A DNA stretch of 12,500 nucleotides. It comes from Patescibacteria group bacterium (GTDB lineage: Bacteria > Patescibacteriota > Minisyncoccia > UBA6257 > UBA11618). The notes beneath the pieces are model-generated. The model searched no databases. It worked only from the letters and a program-made list of their open reading frames with translations, and was not told the DNA's origin. Numbering within the stretch: the stretch's first letter is position 1; every line of letters begins with the position of its first letter. Below are positions 6,251-11,873 of the stretch, piece by piece. The stretch is taken from positions 1-12,500 of the forward strand of contig DPNX01000027.1 in assembly GCA_003539915.1 (NCBI GenBank), written 5' to 3'. The position numbers and the translations under genes were made by a program.

Positions 6251-6267
6251 TGGTCGACTGTTACAAT
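6240..6267 (+). promoter_or_regulatory. Strong promoter with an imperfect palindrome in its spacer
   Basis: A perfect TTGACA (6240-6245) and TACAAT (6262-6267), 16 bp apart, with TGT making an extended -10. This is among the best promoters in the window. It overlaps the end of the desaturase gene, whose TGA is at 6248-6250. Between the boxes lies ACAGTTGA-tgg-TCGACTGT (6243-6261; 7 of 8 positions pair), placed like an operator. The predicted start is near 6274, and no convincing protein start follows. Confidence 0.75.
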
Positions 6268-6273
6268 TACAAC

Positions 6274-6579
6274 AGAACTTTGAGGAACGACAGTCCTGTT
6301 CATGCACAGGACTTCGCTACCTGAAGAGATCTTCCCTTGAGAAAGGAGGTGTTAAAGGCGGGGAATGGATTCGCAATCCGCCCTAAACTGACTTCTATCA
6401 ACGAGATTCCTCGTTTGGTTGGTTTAGTAGAGGGTATCCCTATCTTTTTTCCCCATAAGAGGGGATGGTCATGGCTGATGGCTGGCAAATCAGCTACGTG
6501 CTTTGAAAAAAGCAGCCTGATGTCATGACCTCCCTTCGTTTTGCAACTCACAACCTGTGCTTCGGCGCAGGTTTTTTTT
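6274..6579 (+). ncRNA. Candidate structured non-coding RNA, about 305 nt, family not recognised
   Basis: This fills the only stretch over 300 bases without a convincing protein gene. It begins about 7 nt after a strong promoter and ends in an intrinsic terminator. Visible hairpins, in order: AGTCCTGT/ACAGGACT (6292-6314); CCTT-GAGA-AAGG (about 6333-6344, GNRA loop), competing with a long-range pair GGAGGT (6344-6349)/ACCTCC (6528-6533); GGATT-cgc-AATCC (about 6366-6378); AACGAG/CTCGTT around 6399-6415; CCCC-ataaga-GGGG (around 6451-6464); GCTGAT/ATCAGC (around 6475-6495); GCTTT-GAAA-AAAGC (6500-6513, GNRA loop); and the TTCG-loop terminator. A possible outer helix is GGAACGA (6284-6290)/TCGTTTT (6536-6542). 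It does not show RNase P, tmRNA, SRP, T-box or group II intron hallmarks that I can recall. Two ORFs overlap it (plus 6337-6528, minus 6300-6551), but neither has a suitable start signal. Confidence 0.6.
6551..6579 (+). terminator. Intrinsic terminator of the RNA candidate
   Basis: AACCTGTGC (6552-6560) pairs with GCGCAGGTT (6565-6573) around a TTCG tetraloop, with one G-U pair, followed by a T8 tract. The loop and T run make it strong. Confidence 0.92.
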
Positions 6580-6606
6580 GACTTCCTATCAATAAATTTA
6601 TATTGT
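6578..6606 (+). promoter_or_regulatory. Promoter for the rmuC operon, leaderless type
   Basis: TTGACT (6578-6583) begins in the last Ts of the preceding terminator. At 17 bp spacing lies TATTGT (6601-6606, 4 of 6 consensus), 7 nt before the ATG at 6614; TATATT at 6599-6604 is an alternative. No Shine-Dalgarno sequence is present, so rmuC is probably leaderless. Confidence 0.5.
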
Positions 6607-6613
6607 TAGAGCA

Positions 6614-7672
6614 ATGAATATTGCTTTTTTGCTAGTTGTTTTGATAGCGATAACTCTTGGTTTTGTGGCTTTATTTTGGTTTTTGAATAAAAAGTTATCC
6701 CCAGAAAATAAGAGTGATGATAAGTCCCTATTATTGCTACAAAACCAGATGAATGAGATTAATCGAACTTTAGATTCTCACTTTAAGGAGTCGAGTCGCA
6801 TGTTGCAAAAGCAGTTTGGCAGCAGCGCTACTATTATCAAAGACGTCACCGAGCGCCTTACCAAGTTAGATGAGACTAATAAGCAGGTGGTAGGTTTTGC
6901 TGATCAATTGAAGAGCTTGCAGGATGTATTAAAGAATCCTAAGCAGCGAGGAGTATTAGGGGAGTACTATCTAGAAACTTTGTTAAAAAACATCTTTCCT
7001 CCCGGAGTTTATCAGATGCAGTATAGCTTTAAAGATGGCTCTATTGTTGATGCGGCTATTTTTTATCAAGACAAGATAGTGCCGGTTGATTCCAAGTTTA
7101 GTTTAGAGAACTATAATCGCATTTTAGAGGCGCGGACCAATGATGAGCGAGAGAAGTTAGAGAAGGCTTTCAGTCAGGATTTGAAGTTAAGAATTGAAGA
7201 AACCTCTAAATACGTGAAGCCGGAGGAGAATACGACTGATTTCGCCTTTATGTTTATTCCGGCCGAAGCTATTTATTATGATCTTTTGATTAATCAAGTG
7301 GGAGCGGTGAAGAGTAATACGCGAGATTTAATTGAATATGCTTATAGGGATAAGAAGGTGATTATCGTCTCTCCTACTTCCTTTATGGCCTATTTACAGA
7401 CCGTTATGCAGGGTATGAAGACGCAGCAAATAGAGCAGTCTGCTAAAGAGATTATCAAGAGAGTGCAAGTCTTAGGACGTCATTTGAGTGCTTATGAAAA
7501 ATATATGCAGAAGATGGGTAATCATTTGGGAACTACGGTTAACACCTATAACTCTGCCTATAAAGAGCTAGGGAAAATAGATAAAGATGTTTTGAAGATT
7601 GGTGGTAAGGCGATTGGAACCAAGACGGAGGTTTTGGATAAACCAAAGCAAGAGGAGGGAACTTTGATTTAA
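6614..7672 (+). CDS. rmuC: RmuC-family DNA recombination protein
   Basis: RmuC proteins carry a PD-(D/E)XK-like nuclease-type core and in E. coli limit inversions at inverted repeats; the molecular activity is poorly defined. This 352-residue protein has an N-terminal transmembrane helix (about 4-24), then a coiled coil (about 35-105). The RmuC core follows, with the hallmark L-K-N-P-K-Q-R-G-x-L-G-E segment (106-117), V-D-A-A-I (145-149), V-P-V-D-S-K-F (156-162) and a later F-I-P-A-E-A-I-Y motif. The C-terminal part is helical. It is the first gene of a compact operon: its TAA overlaps the next gene's ATG by one base. Length is slightly short of enterobacterial RmuC but normal for the family. 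Membrane tethering is inferred from the N-terminal helix. Confidence 0.9.
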   Translation: MNIAFLLVVLIAITLGFVALFWFLNKKLSPENKSDDKSLLLLQNQMNEINRTLDSHFKESSRMLQKQFGSSATIIKDVTERLTKLDETNKQVVGFADQLKSLQDVLKNPKQRGVLGEYYLETLLKNIFPPGVYQMQYSFKDGSIVDAAIFYQDKIVPVDSKFSLENYNRILEARTNDEREKLEKAFSQDLKLRIEETSKYVKPEENTTDFAFMFIPAEAIYYDLLINQVGAVKSNTRDLIEYAYRDKKVIIVSPTSFMAYLQTVMQGMKTQQIEQSAKEIIKRVQVLGRHLSAYEKYMQKMGNHLGTTVNTYNSAYKELGKIDKDVLKIGGKAIGTKTEVLDKPKQEEGTLI

Positions 7673-8310
7673 TGGAACAGGTTGTACGGGATAAAAAGTG
7701 GTGGCAGCTGATTAGTGTCGCTCGGCTTTTTCAATACCTACCTTTCATTGATTTGGTTTTTGGATCAGGTTCTTTGGTTTTGGGCAGGGTTCGTCAGGAG
7801 TCTGATCTAGATGTTTTGACGGTGGCTCGATCGGGTCGGCTGTATATTGCTCGATTTTTTTGCTTATTAACTTTTGGTTTGTTAGGTAAGAGGACTCACA
7901 TGGATAGATTGAATGAAGGGCTTTGTTTCAATCATATTTTGACCAAAGAGGTTTTTCGATTGCCAGAACCACACTATGAATATGACCATCTTTTATATAA
8001 TAATCTGGTCCCTATTTATGGTTCAGAGGTTTTAATTAATGAGTTCTATCAGGTCAATAATGATTGGCTAGGAGAGGTTAGGAGGTTTGAAGATGATTTA
8101 CGTTATTATAATGAAGTTCATTTTTTAAAGAGAGGGGTTGAGGCTTTATTGAGTGGTAAGTTGGGTGATTGGTTGGAAGGTGTTTTAATGAAAATTCAGC
8201 TGAGGAAGATTAAGCGAAGTATTGTTAGATATAGTAATGAAGACTCCATTGTGTGTTGTAATGAGAAAGAAGTTAAGTTATGGTTTAATCCTAATAGTAA
8301 AAATGGCTAA
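7672..8310 (+). CDS. Nucleotidyltransferase-fold protein (MNT-like)
   Basis: The 212-residue product carries the nucleotidyltransferase (Pol beta superfamily) signature. G31-S-G-S-L-V-L-G at the start of the core is followed by E-S-D45-L-D47 on the metal-binding strand, i.e. the GS-x-D-x-D arrangement. A third acidic residue cannot be fixed by eye (D78 is a candidate). The remainder (about 100-200) is mostly helical. Families with this minimal core transfer nucleotides to small molecules, RNA or proteins; the substrate here is unknown. It overlaps rmuC by 1 nt (TAATG) with AGGAGG 13 nt upstream, and overlaps the cupin gene by 8 nt. The three are thus one translationally coupled unit, which suggests a shared process but does not identify it. 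Confidence 0.8.
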   Translation: MEQVVRDKKWWQLISVARLFQYLPFIDLVFGSGSLVLGRVRQESDLDVLTVARSGRLYIARFFCLLTFGLLGKRTHMDRLNEGLCFNHILTKEVFRLPEPHYEYDHLLYNNLVPIYGSEVLINEFYQVNNDWLGEVRRFEDDLRYYNEVHFLKRGVEALLSGKLGDWLEGVLMKIQLRKIKRSIVRYSNEDSIVCCNEKEVKLWFNPNSKNG

Positions 8311-8659
8311 AGAAGAAGTAAAAATTGTTCCTAAAGGGTGGGGACATGAGGTTTGGATTGTTAACAAGGAGGCCTATTGTGGCAAAATATTGTTCTTTAA
8401 AAAAGGAAAAAAGTGCAGTTGGCACTATCATAAGTTAAAAGACGAGACTTTTTACATCCAAAGTGGGAAGTTGGAAGTTTTCTTTAGTCGTCGTGATGAG
8501 ATTGAGATGGCCGAAAAGATCGTTTTAGAACCTGGCGATGTTTTTCATGTGCCAATTGGCACTAGGCATCAGATGTTAGGTTTAGAAGATACTCAGATGT
8601 TTGAGTTTTCTACTCAACACTTTGATAGTGATTCACATCGTCTTATTAAAGGCGATTAG
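8303..8659 (+). CDS. Single-domain cupin, possibly sugar-phosphate isomerase-like
   Basis: The 118-residue protein is one cupin barrel. Motif 1 runs from W40 through H41-Y-H43, E48 and on to G55 (HxH...E...G). Motif 2 is E76-P-G-D79-V-F-H-V-P with H89 downstream. H41, H43, E48 and H89 are the four expected metal ligands, all present. The opening V-P-K-G-W-G-H-E-V-W is typical of small cupins resembling mannose-6-phosphate or glucose-6-phosphate isomerases, but a binding-only role is equally possible. The ATG at 8303 lies inside the end of the upstream gene (8-nt overlap, no Shine-Dalgarno sequence), so translation is coupled. The start 27 codons upstream (8222) would give a long N-terminal extension with no family counterpart. 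Confidence 0.85.
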   Translation: MAKEEVKIVPKGWGHEVWIVNKEAYCGKILFFKKGKKCSWHYHKLKDETFYIQSGKLEVFFSRRDEIEMAEKIVLEPGDVFHVPIGTRHQMLGLEDTQMFEFSTQHFDSDSHRLIKGD

Positions 8660-8668
8660 TGTTATAGC
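8660..8668 (+). promoter_or_regulatory. Possible extended -10 before the long-stem RNA
   Basis: TGT followed by TATAGC (8663-8668, 4 of 6 consensus) resembles the extended -10 elements elsewhere in the window. It starts directly after the cupin stop codon. No -35 is seen, and the expected start would fall on C residues (about 8674-8677), which is unfavourable. Confidence 0.25.
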
Positions 8669-8670
8669 CG

Positions 8671-8781
8671 GACCCCCTGTCAACCATGACCCAAGATTAG
8701 TAGGTAGAGGACTTGAGGATTGCTGCCGCTCAATTTCTCGATGACCTCCTTATTAATTTGAGTTGACAGGGGGTCTTTTTT
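8671..8781 (+). ncRNA. Extended structured hairpin ending in a terminator; possible small RNA
   Basis: GACCCCCTGTCAA (8671-8683) pairs perfectly over 13 bp with TTGACAGGGGGTC (8763-8775), followed by T7. At minimum this is the terminator of the rmuC operon, but its interior of about 79 nt is far longer than a normal loop and is itself foldable. AGAGGAcTTGAG (about 8706-8717) pairs with CTCAAtTTCTC (8729-8739), and AGGT (8702-8705) with ACCT (8744-8747). GATTAGTAGG (8695-8704) can pair with the CCTTATTAATT region (8749-8759). The result is a rod with the loop GATTGCTGCCG (8718-8728). The length is close to a small SRP RNA, but the GGAA loop and its platform are absent, so I reject that. It may be a 3'-UTR-derived RNA. 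The stretch 8660-8798 holds no protein gene I can support. Confidence 0.5.
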
Positions 8782-8791
8782 TACTTAAAAT
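8763..8791 (+). promoter_or_regulatory. groES-groEL promoter, -35 inside the upstream terminator stem
   Basis: TTGACA (8763-8768) and TAAAAT (8786-8791) are separated by exactly 17 bp. The -35 is part of the 3' arm of the long terminator hairpin. The -10 ends 7 nt before the ATG at 8799, so groES is predicted to be leaderless. No CIRCE-type inverted repeat (TTAGCACTC-N9-GAGTGCTAA) is present, so HrcA control is not supported. Confidence 0.75.
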
Positions 8792-8798
8792 CTACCCC

Positions 8799-9092
8799 AT
8801 GATGAATATAAAACCTTTAAATGGCAATCTTTTCTTAGAACCTATCGATGAAGAAAAAACTACCGAGTCTGGTATTGTCCTGCCAGACACCGCTGAGAAG
8901 CAAAGGCCGGTGAGAGGCAAAGTGATTGCTGCTGGTCCTGGTAATAAAAATGATCAGGGGCAGGTTATCCCTATGACCGTTAAGGTGGGGGACGTGGTCT
9001 TCTTCAAACAGTACGGTCCAGATGAAGTTGAGGTAAATGATAAAAGATATTTAGTTGTTTCAGAGTCGGATATTTTAGCAATTATTGAATAA
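8799..9092 (+). CDS. groES: Co-chaperonin GroES
   Basis: GroES forms the heptameric lid of the GroEL folding chamber. The 97-residue product matches the family over its whole length. It opens N-I-K-P-L-N-G-N-L-F-L-E-P; the mobile loop is E-K-T-T-E-S-G-I-V-L-P (about 19-29), whose I-V-L contacts GroEL; then G-K-V-I-A-A-G-P-G and G-D-V-V-F-F follow. The start at 8799 (or the second ATG at 8802) is set by the promoter 7 nt upstream. A TTG at 8763 in the same frame coincides with the -35 box and is not a start. The stop is 4 bp before the groEL ATG: a classic groES-groEL operon. Confidence 0.96.
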   Translation: MMNIKPLNGNLFLEPIDEEKTTESGIVLPDTAEKQRPVRGKVIAAGPGNKNDQGQVIPMTVKVGDVVFFKQYGPDEVEVNDKRYLVVSESDILAIIE

Positions 9093-9096
9093 TTAT

Positions 9097-10755
9097 ATGG
9101 CAAAACAAATTTTATTTAATGAAAAAGCTCGACTAGCACTTCAGAAAGGAGTGGATCAGTTAGCTAACGCAGTTAAGGTGACCTTGGGTCCTCGAGGTAG
9201 AGCGGTGGTTTTGGAAAAGAGTTATGGCTCACCCACTATTACTCATGATGGTGTAACTATTGCAAAAGAGATTGAGTTGGAGGATAAGATTGAGAATATT
9301 GGAGCAGAATTGGTGAAAGAGGTTTCATCCAAGACGGGTGATAATGCGGGCGATGGTACGACTACCGCCACCGTATTAGCTCAGAAGTTTATTAATGAAG
9401 GTATTAAAAGAGTGGCGGCTGGTATTAGTCCTATTACCTTAAGAGAGGGTATTGATAAGGCTAAGGTCGTGGTTTTAGATTCTTTAAAGGAGTCGGCTCA
9501 ACCAACTGATAATACTGAGAAGATTGCTCAAGTAGCTACAATCTCTTCTCGTGATCCAGAGGTGGGTAAGATGATTGCTGAGGTGATTGGAAAGGTGGGA
9601 AATGATGGCGTGGTAACTGTTGAGCAGTCTAATACACTGGGTATTTCTAAGGAGGTGGTAGAAGGTCTTCAGTTTGATCGTGGTTATATTTCTCCTTATA
9701 TGATGAGTAATCCGGAGCGAATGGAAGCGATTTTGGAAGAACCTTATATTTTAGTAACTGATAAGAAGATTTCTGCTGTTAGTGATCTAGTTCCTTTGTT
9801 AGAAAAAGTAGTGCAGAGTGGGAAAAAGGATATGGTTATTATCGCTGATGATGTTGAGGGTGAGGCGTTAGCTACTTTAGTGGTTAACAAGCTTAGAGGA
9901 ACCTTTAATGTTTTAGCTGTTAAGGCACCTGGTTTTGGTGATCGACGTAAAGAACTCTTGCAAGATATTGCAGCCGTTACAGGCGCTGACTTTATTTCTG
10001 AGGAGGTAGGTAAGAAATTAGAAGGTTTGGAATTAGGGGTCTTGGGTAGAGCTCATCGAGTGGTGGCTACCAAAGACAATACTACTATCGTTGGTGGTAA
10101 AGGGGAGAAGGTCCAGATTGATAATAGAATTAGTCAGATAAAGGCTCAGTTAGAATCTGCTACATCTGAATTTGAGAAAGAGAAGTTGCAAGAAAGGCTT
10201 GGTAAGTTGTCTGGCGGGGTGGCTGTTATTAAGGTGGGAGCGGTAACTGAGGTAGAACAAAAAGAGACTCAGCATCGAGTTGAGGATGCTGTAGCGGCTA
10301 CTAAGGCGGCTATTGAGAGCGGTATTGTTGCTGGTGGAGGCGTGGCTTTAGTTCGAGCTGCTCAGGCAGTGAAGAAGCTAATGAACGGCTTTAATAAGAG
10401 CTCTACAGAAGACTTGGGTCGTTTAGCGGGAGCTCAAATTGTTTATGATGGTTTGATTACACCAATCAAACAGATTGCTGAGAATGCTGGTCATGATTCT
10501 GGCGTGGTTTTGGATCGAGTTATGCGACAGACCGATGATTATGGCTTTAATGCTTTAACTGGTACTTATGGCAAGTTATTTGAGTTGGGAATCATTGATC
10601 CTCACAAAGTGGTGCGTAGTGCTTTTGAGAATGCTATTTCTATAGCATCGCTTTTCATCATTACCGAAACGGTAGTGGCGGATATTCCAGCTAAGGATGA
10701 TAAGCCAGCACCTGGCCCTCAGATGCCACCAGGAATGGGCATGGGCGGTTTCTAA
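9097..10755 (+). CDS. groEL: Chaperonin GroEL
   Basis: ATP-driven folding chamber working with GroES. The 552-residue protein is full length and collinear with the family. It has the nucleotide-binding T-L-G-P-R-G-R near residue 30, the G-D-G-T-T-T loop with the conserved catalytic-region Asp near 87, and an apical domain at about 190-375. The V-E-D-A-V-A-A-T-K-A-A-I-E-x-G-I-V-A-G-G-G segment (around 395-415) contains the ATP-hydrolysis aspartate. The protein ends in a short Gly/Met tail (MPPGMGMGGF), typical of bacterial GroEL. No Shine-Dalgarno sequence lies in the 4-bp gap from groES, so translation is probably coupled. The ATG at 9097 is preferred over an upstream in-frame TTG (9085), because MAKQILFNEKAR is the canonical N-terminus. 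Confidence 0.98.
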   Translation: MAKQILFNEKARLALQKGVDQLANAVKVTLGPRGRAVVLEKSYGSPTITHDGVTIAKEIELEDKIENIGAELVKEVSSKTGDNAGDGTTTATVLAQKFINEGIKRVAAGISPITLREGIDKAKVVVLDSLKESAQPTDNTEKIAQVATISSRDPEVGKMIAEVIGKVGNDGVVTVEQSNTLGISKEVVEGLQFDRGYISPYMMSNPERMEAILEEPYILVTDKKISAVSDLVPLLEKVVQSGKKDMVIIADDVEGEALATLVVNKLRGTFNVLAVKAPGFGDRRKELLQDIAAVTGADFISEEVGKKLEGLELGVLGRAHRVVATKDNTTIVGGKGEKVQIDNRISQIKAQLESATSEFEKEKLQERLGKLSGGVAVIKVGAVTEVEQKETQHRVEDAVAATKAAIESGIVAGGGVALVRAAQAVKKLMNGFNKSSTEDLGRLAGAQIVYDGLITPIKQIAENAGHDSGVVLDRVMRQTDDYGFNALTGTYGKLFELGIIDPHKVVRSAFENAISIASLFIITETVVADIPAKDDKPAPGPQMPPGMGMGGF

Positions 10756-10764
10756 GGAGATAAG

Positions 10765-10795
10765 AAAGAGGCGGTTATACTGCCTCTTTTTATTT
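10765..10795 (+). terminator. Terminator of the groES-groEL operon
   Basis: AAAGAGGC (10765-10772) pairs with GCCTCTTT (10782-10789) around a 9-nt loop, then a T-rich tail. It lies just upstream of the next gene's -10. Confidence 0.85.
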
Positions 10796-10800
10796 TGAGT

Positions 10801-10806
10801 TATACT
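10801..10806 (+). promoter_or_regulatory. -10 element, leaderless type, for the propeller-like protein
   Basis: TATACT ends 6 nt before the ATG at 10813, with no Shine-Dalgarno sequence and no clear -35. It begins 5 nt after the tail of the groEL terminator, so it would provide independent expression. Confidence 0.45.
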
Positions 10807-10812
10807 TAAAAC

Positions 10813-11490
10813 ATGGGTGATTATTATGGTCTAAATTTCTTTACTAAAGCAGCACTAGTTTCGGTTTTTGTTTTGGCAATCGTATTTATGGTTATGGGAA
10901 CTTTTTTTGGTGAACAGGGTCCGGGGCAGGTTTTGTTTGCTGAGGAGGAGTTGGTAAAAGAAGATGCGGGGTCGATGGTGGCCAAGGGTGTTTTGATGGT
11001 GTCTGGAAGTAATGGACTTTCTTTTTTTAATACAACTATTCCTGACAAGTTAGTGTTAGTGGGTAGATTGTTGGACTTTAAGGTTGATGATCTTGTTATT
11101 ACAAAAAAGGTTGTTGTGGCGGTAGGGAGTGGGAGATTGTTTATAATAAATGCCCCCTCTCCAAAAATTCAGTTGGCATCCAGTCTTGATTTGCAGTGTA
11201 GTCGGTTAAGTAATGTTTTTGTTAATCAGGAAAAAGCTTACGTTACCTGTAACGAAGAGCGGCCTATTTTGATGATAATTGATATAAAGAATCCAGCCGC
11301 CCCTTTGTTTTTATCAAGTACTCCTACCGACAATAAGGTTGAGCAGATAGTGTTTGCTAGTCAAGAACAAGCTTTCATTCTTTTAGAAGGTGGAGCTATT
11401 CAGTCTTGGGATTTGAGCAATGATTTATTACCACAGAGAAAATCAGAGATAAGAATGGAAGAAGCTCAATTTATTAAAATGATTAATTGA
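10813..11490 (+). CDS. Membrane-anchored protein with LVIVD/beta-propeller-like repeats
   Basis: The 225-residue product has an N-terminal transmembrane helix (about 12-32) followed by a short acidic linker. The rest is made of strand-turn-strand units. Characteristic pieces are K-G-V-L-M-V-S-G-S-N-G-L-S-F-F-N, K-V-V-V-A-V-G-S-G-R-L-F-I-I-N, K-A-Y-V-T-C with I-L-M-I-I-D-I-K-N-P-A-A-P, and Q-A-F-I-L-L-E-G-G-A-I-Q-S-W-D-L. This resembles LVIVD-type propeller repeats of surface proteins. Only about four units are visible, fewer than a closed propeller, so it may be a truncated or partial propeller, or assemble with a partner. The last residues (QFIKMIN) look like the start of another unit cut short by the TGA. 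Ligand and role are unknown. Confidence 0.75.
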   Translation: MGDYYGLNFFTKAALVSVFVLAIVFMVMGTFFGEQGPGQVLFAEEELVKEDAGSMVAKGVLMVSGSNGLSFFNTTIPDKLVLVGRLLDFKVDDLVITKKVVVAVGSGRLFIINAPSPKIQLASSLDLQCSRLSNVFVNQEKAYVTCNEERPILMIIDIKNPAAPLFLSSTPTDNKVEQIVFASQEQAFILLEGGAIQSWDLSNDLLPQRKSEIRMEEAQFIKMIN

Positions 11491-11508
11491 TGAGATTGGA
11501 TTGTTAAT

Positions 11509-11538
11509 AAAAAACCGCGCTTTAAAGCGCGGGAGTGT
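11509..11538. terminator. Palindromic terminator between convergent units
   Basis: CCGCGCTTTAAAGCGCGG (11515-11532) is a perfect 18-bp palindrome. On the minus strand it is followed by T6 plus an AT-rich tail, a good terminator for the tRNA-Ser/basic-ORF unit. On the plus strand the T tract begins only after GAGTG, so termination of the propeller-like gene is weaker. Confidence 0.82.
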
Positions 11539-11540
11539 TT

Positions 11541-11729
11541 TTATAAAAAAGGACGTCTTATTTTAAGAGCTTTTGAGAAGTCAAAGATTGGTTGGGGAGG
11601 TTTTTCTGTTCCATGGGGAGTGAACCTGCCCTTTCTTTTCCTTCGGCGTGTTTCTTTGATTGATATTGATCTTTGACCAAGAGGCTGTTGGTGACAGACT
11701 CTTCTAGCGGATCCCTTGTCTCTGGCCAT
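11541..11729 (-). CDS. Small basic protein, 62 aa, hypothetical
   Basis: The predicted product is very basic (runs such as ETRRRKRKGR in the middle and KALKIRRPF near the end), has one cysteine and no hydrophobic segment, and I do not recognise it. Support for being real: AGGAAGG lies 8 nt before the ATG on the minus strand, the stop is directly followed by a strong terminator, and it lies downstream of tRNA-Ser on the same strand with no other candidate between. Composition suggests an RNA- or ribosome-associated protein, but that is inference. The alternative is that this is just the 3' trailer of the tRNA transcript. Confidence 0.5.
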   Translation of the reverse strand: MARDKGSARRVCHQQPLGQRSISIKETRRRKRKGRFTPHGTEKPPQPIFDFSKALKIRRPFL

Positions 11730-11776
11730 CGTTACCGCCTTCCTAGATTATTTTATGAAGTTGTTAAGGTTCTATT

Positions 11777-11863
11777 TGGCGGAAGGGGTGGGATTCGAAC
11801 CCACGAGAGGACGTACCTCCACGCGTTCCAGGCGTGTGCCTTAAGCCACTCGGCCACCCTTCC
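11777..11863 (-). tRNA. tRNA-Ser, anticodon GGA, CCA encoded
   Basis: On the minus strand the acceptor stem is GGAAGGG/CCCTTCC, with G as discriminator and an encoded CCA (11777-11779). The D arm contains GGCCGAGTGG. The anticodon stem CACGC/GCGTG encloses CTGGAAC, giving anticodon GGA (reads UCU/UCC). A long variable arm (GAGG...CCTC) marks a class II tRNA, and the T arm is GTGGG-TTCGAAT-CCCAC. All parts pair. It has its own promoter and probably continues into the basic ORF. Confidence 0.97.
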
Positions 11864-11873
11864 AAGCTTTTTT

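Noticed and set aside
6365..6391. Tiny ORF (ATG to TGA, eight codons) downstream of AAAGGAGG
   Set aside because: Spacing of about 15 nt is long and the ATG lies within a hairpin; too short to support as a gene.
6337..6528. Plus-strand ORF of 63 codons starting with TTG, containing AAAGGAGG in its first codons
   Set aside because: The Shine-Dalgarno-like sequence lies inside the ORF, and no start codon follows at proper distance; the GGAGGT is better explained by pairing with ACCTCC at 6528-6533.
6300..6551. Minus-strand ORF of 83 codons (GTG start) in the desaturase-rmuC gap
   Set aside because: No promoter, ribosome-binding site or terminator on that strand, while the plus strand has a strong promoter, hairpins and terminator; no recognisable domain.
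8673..8780. Minus-strand reading frame through the long-stem RNA with AAGGAGG inside it
   Set aside because: No start codon with suitable spacing, and the frame is explained by the complementary structure; no family resemblance.
8671..8781. Bacterial small SRP (4.5S) RNA, because of the rod shape and length of about 105 nt
   Set aside because: The GGAA apical loop and the conserved AGCAG/CAGG internal platform are missing on both strands.
9130..9155. CTAGCACTT ... GAGTGG near the start of groEL, recalling the CIRCE heat-shock operator
   Set aside because: Only partial half-site identity, wrong spacing, and inside the coding region rather than in the promoter.
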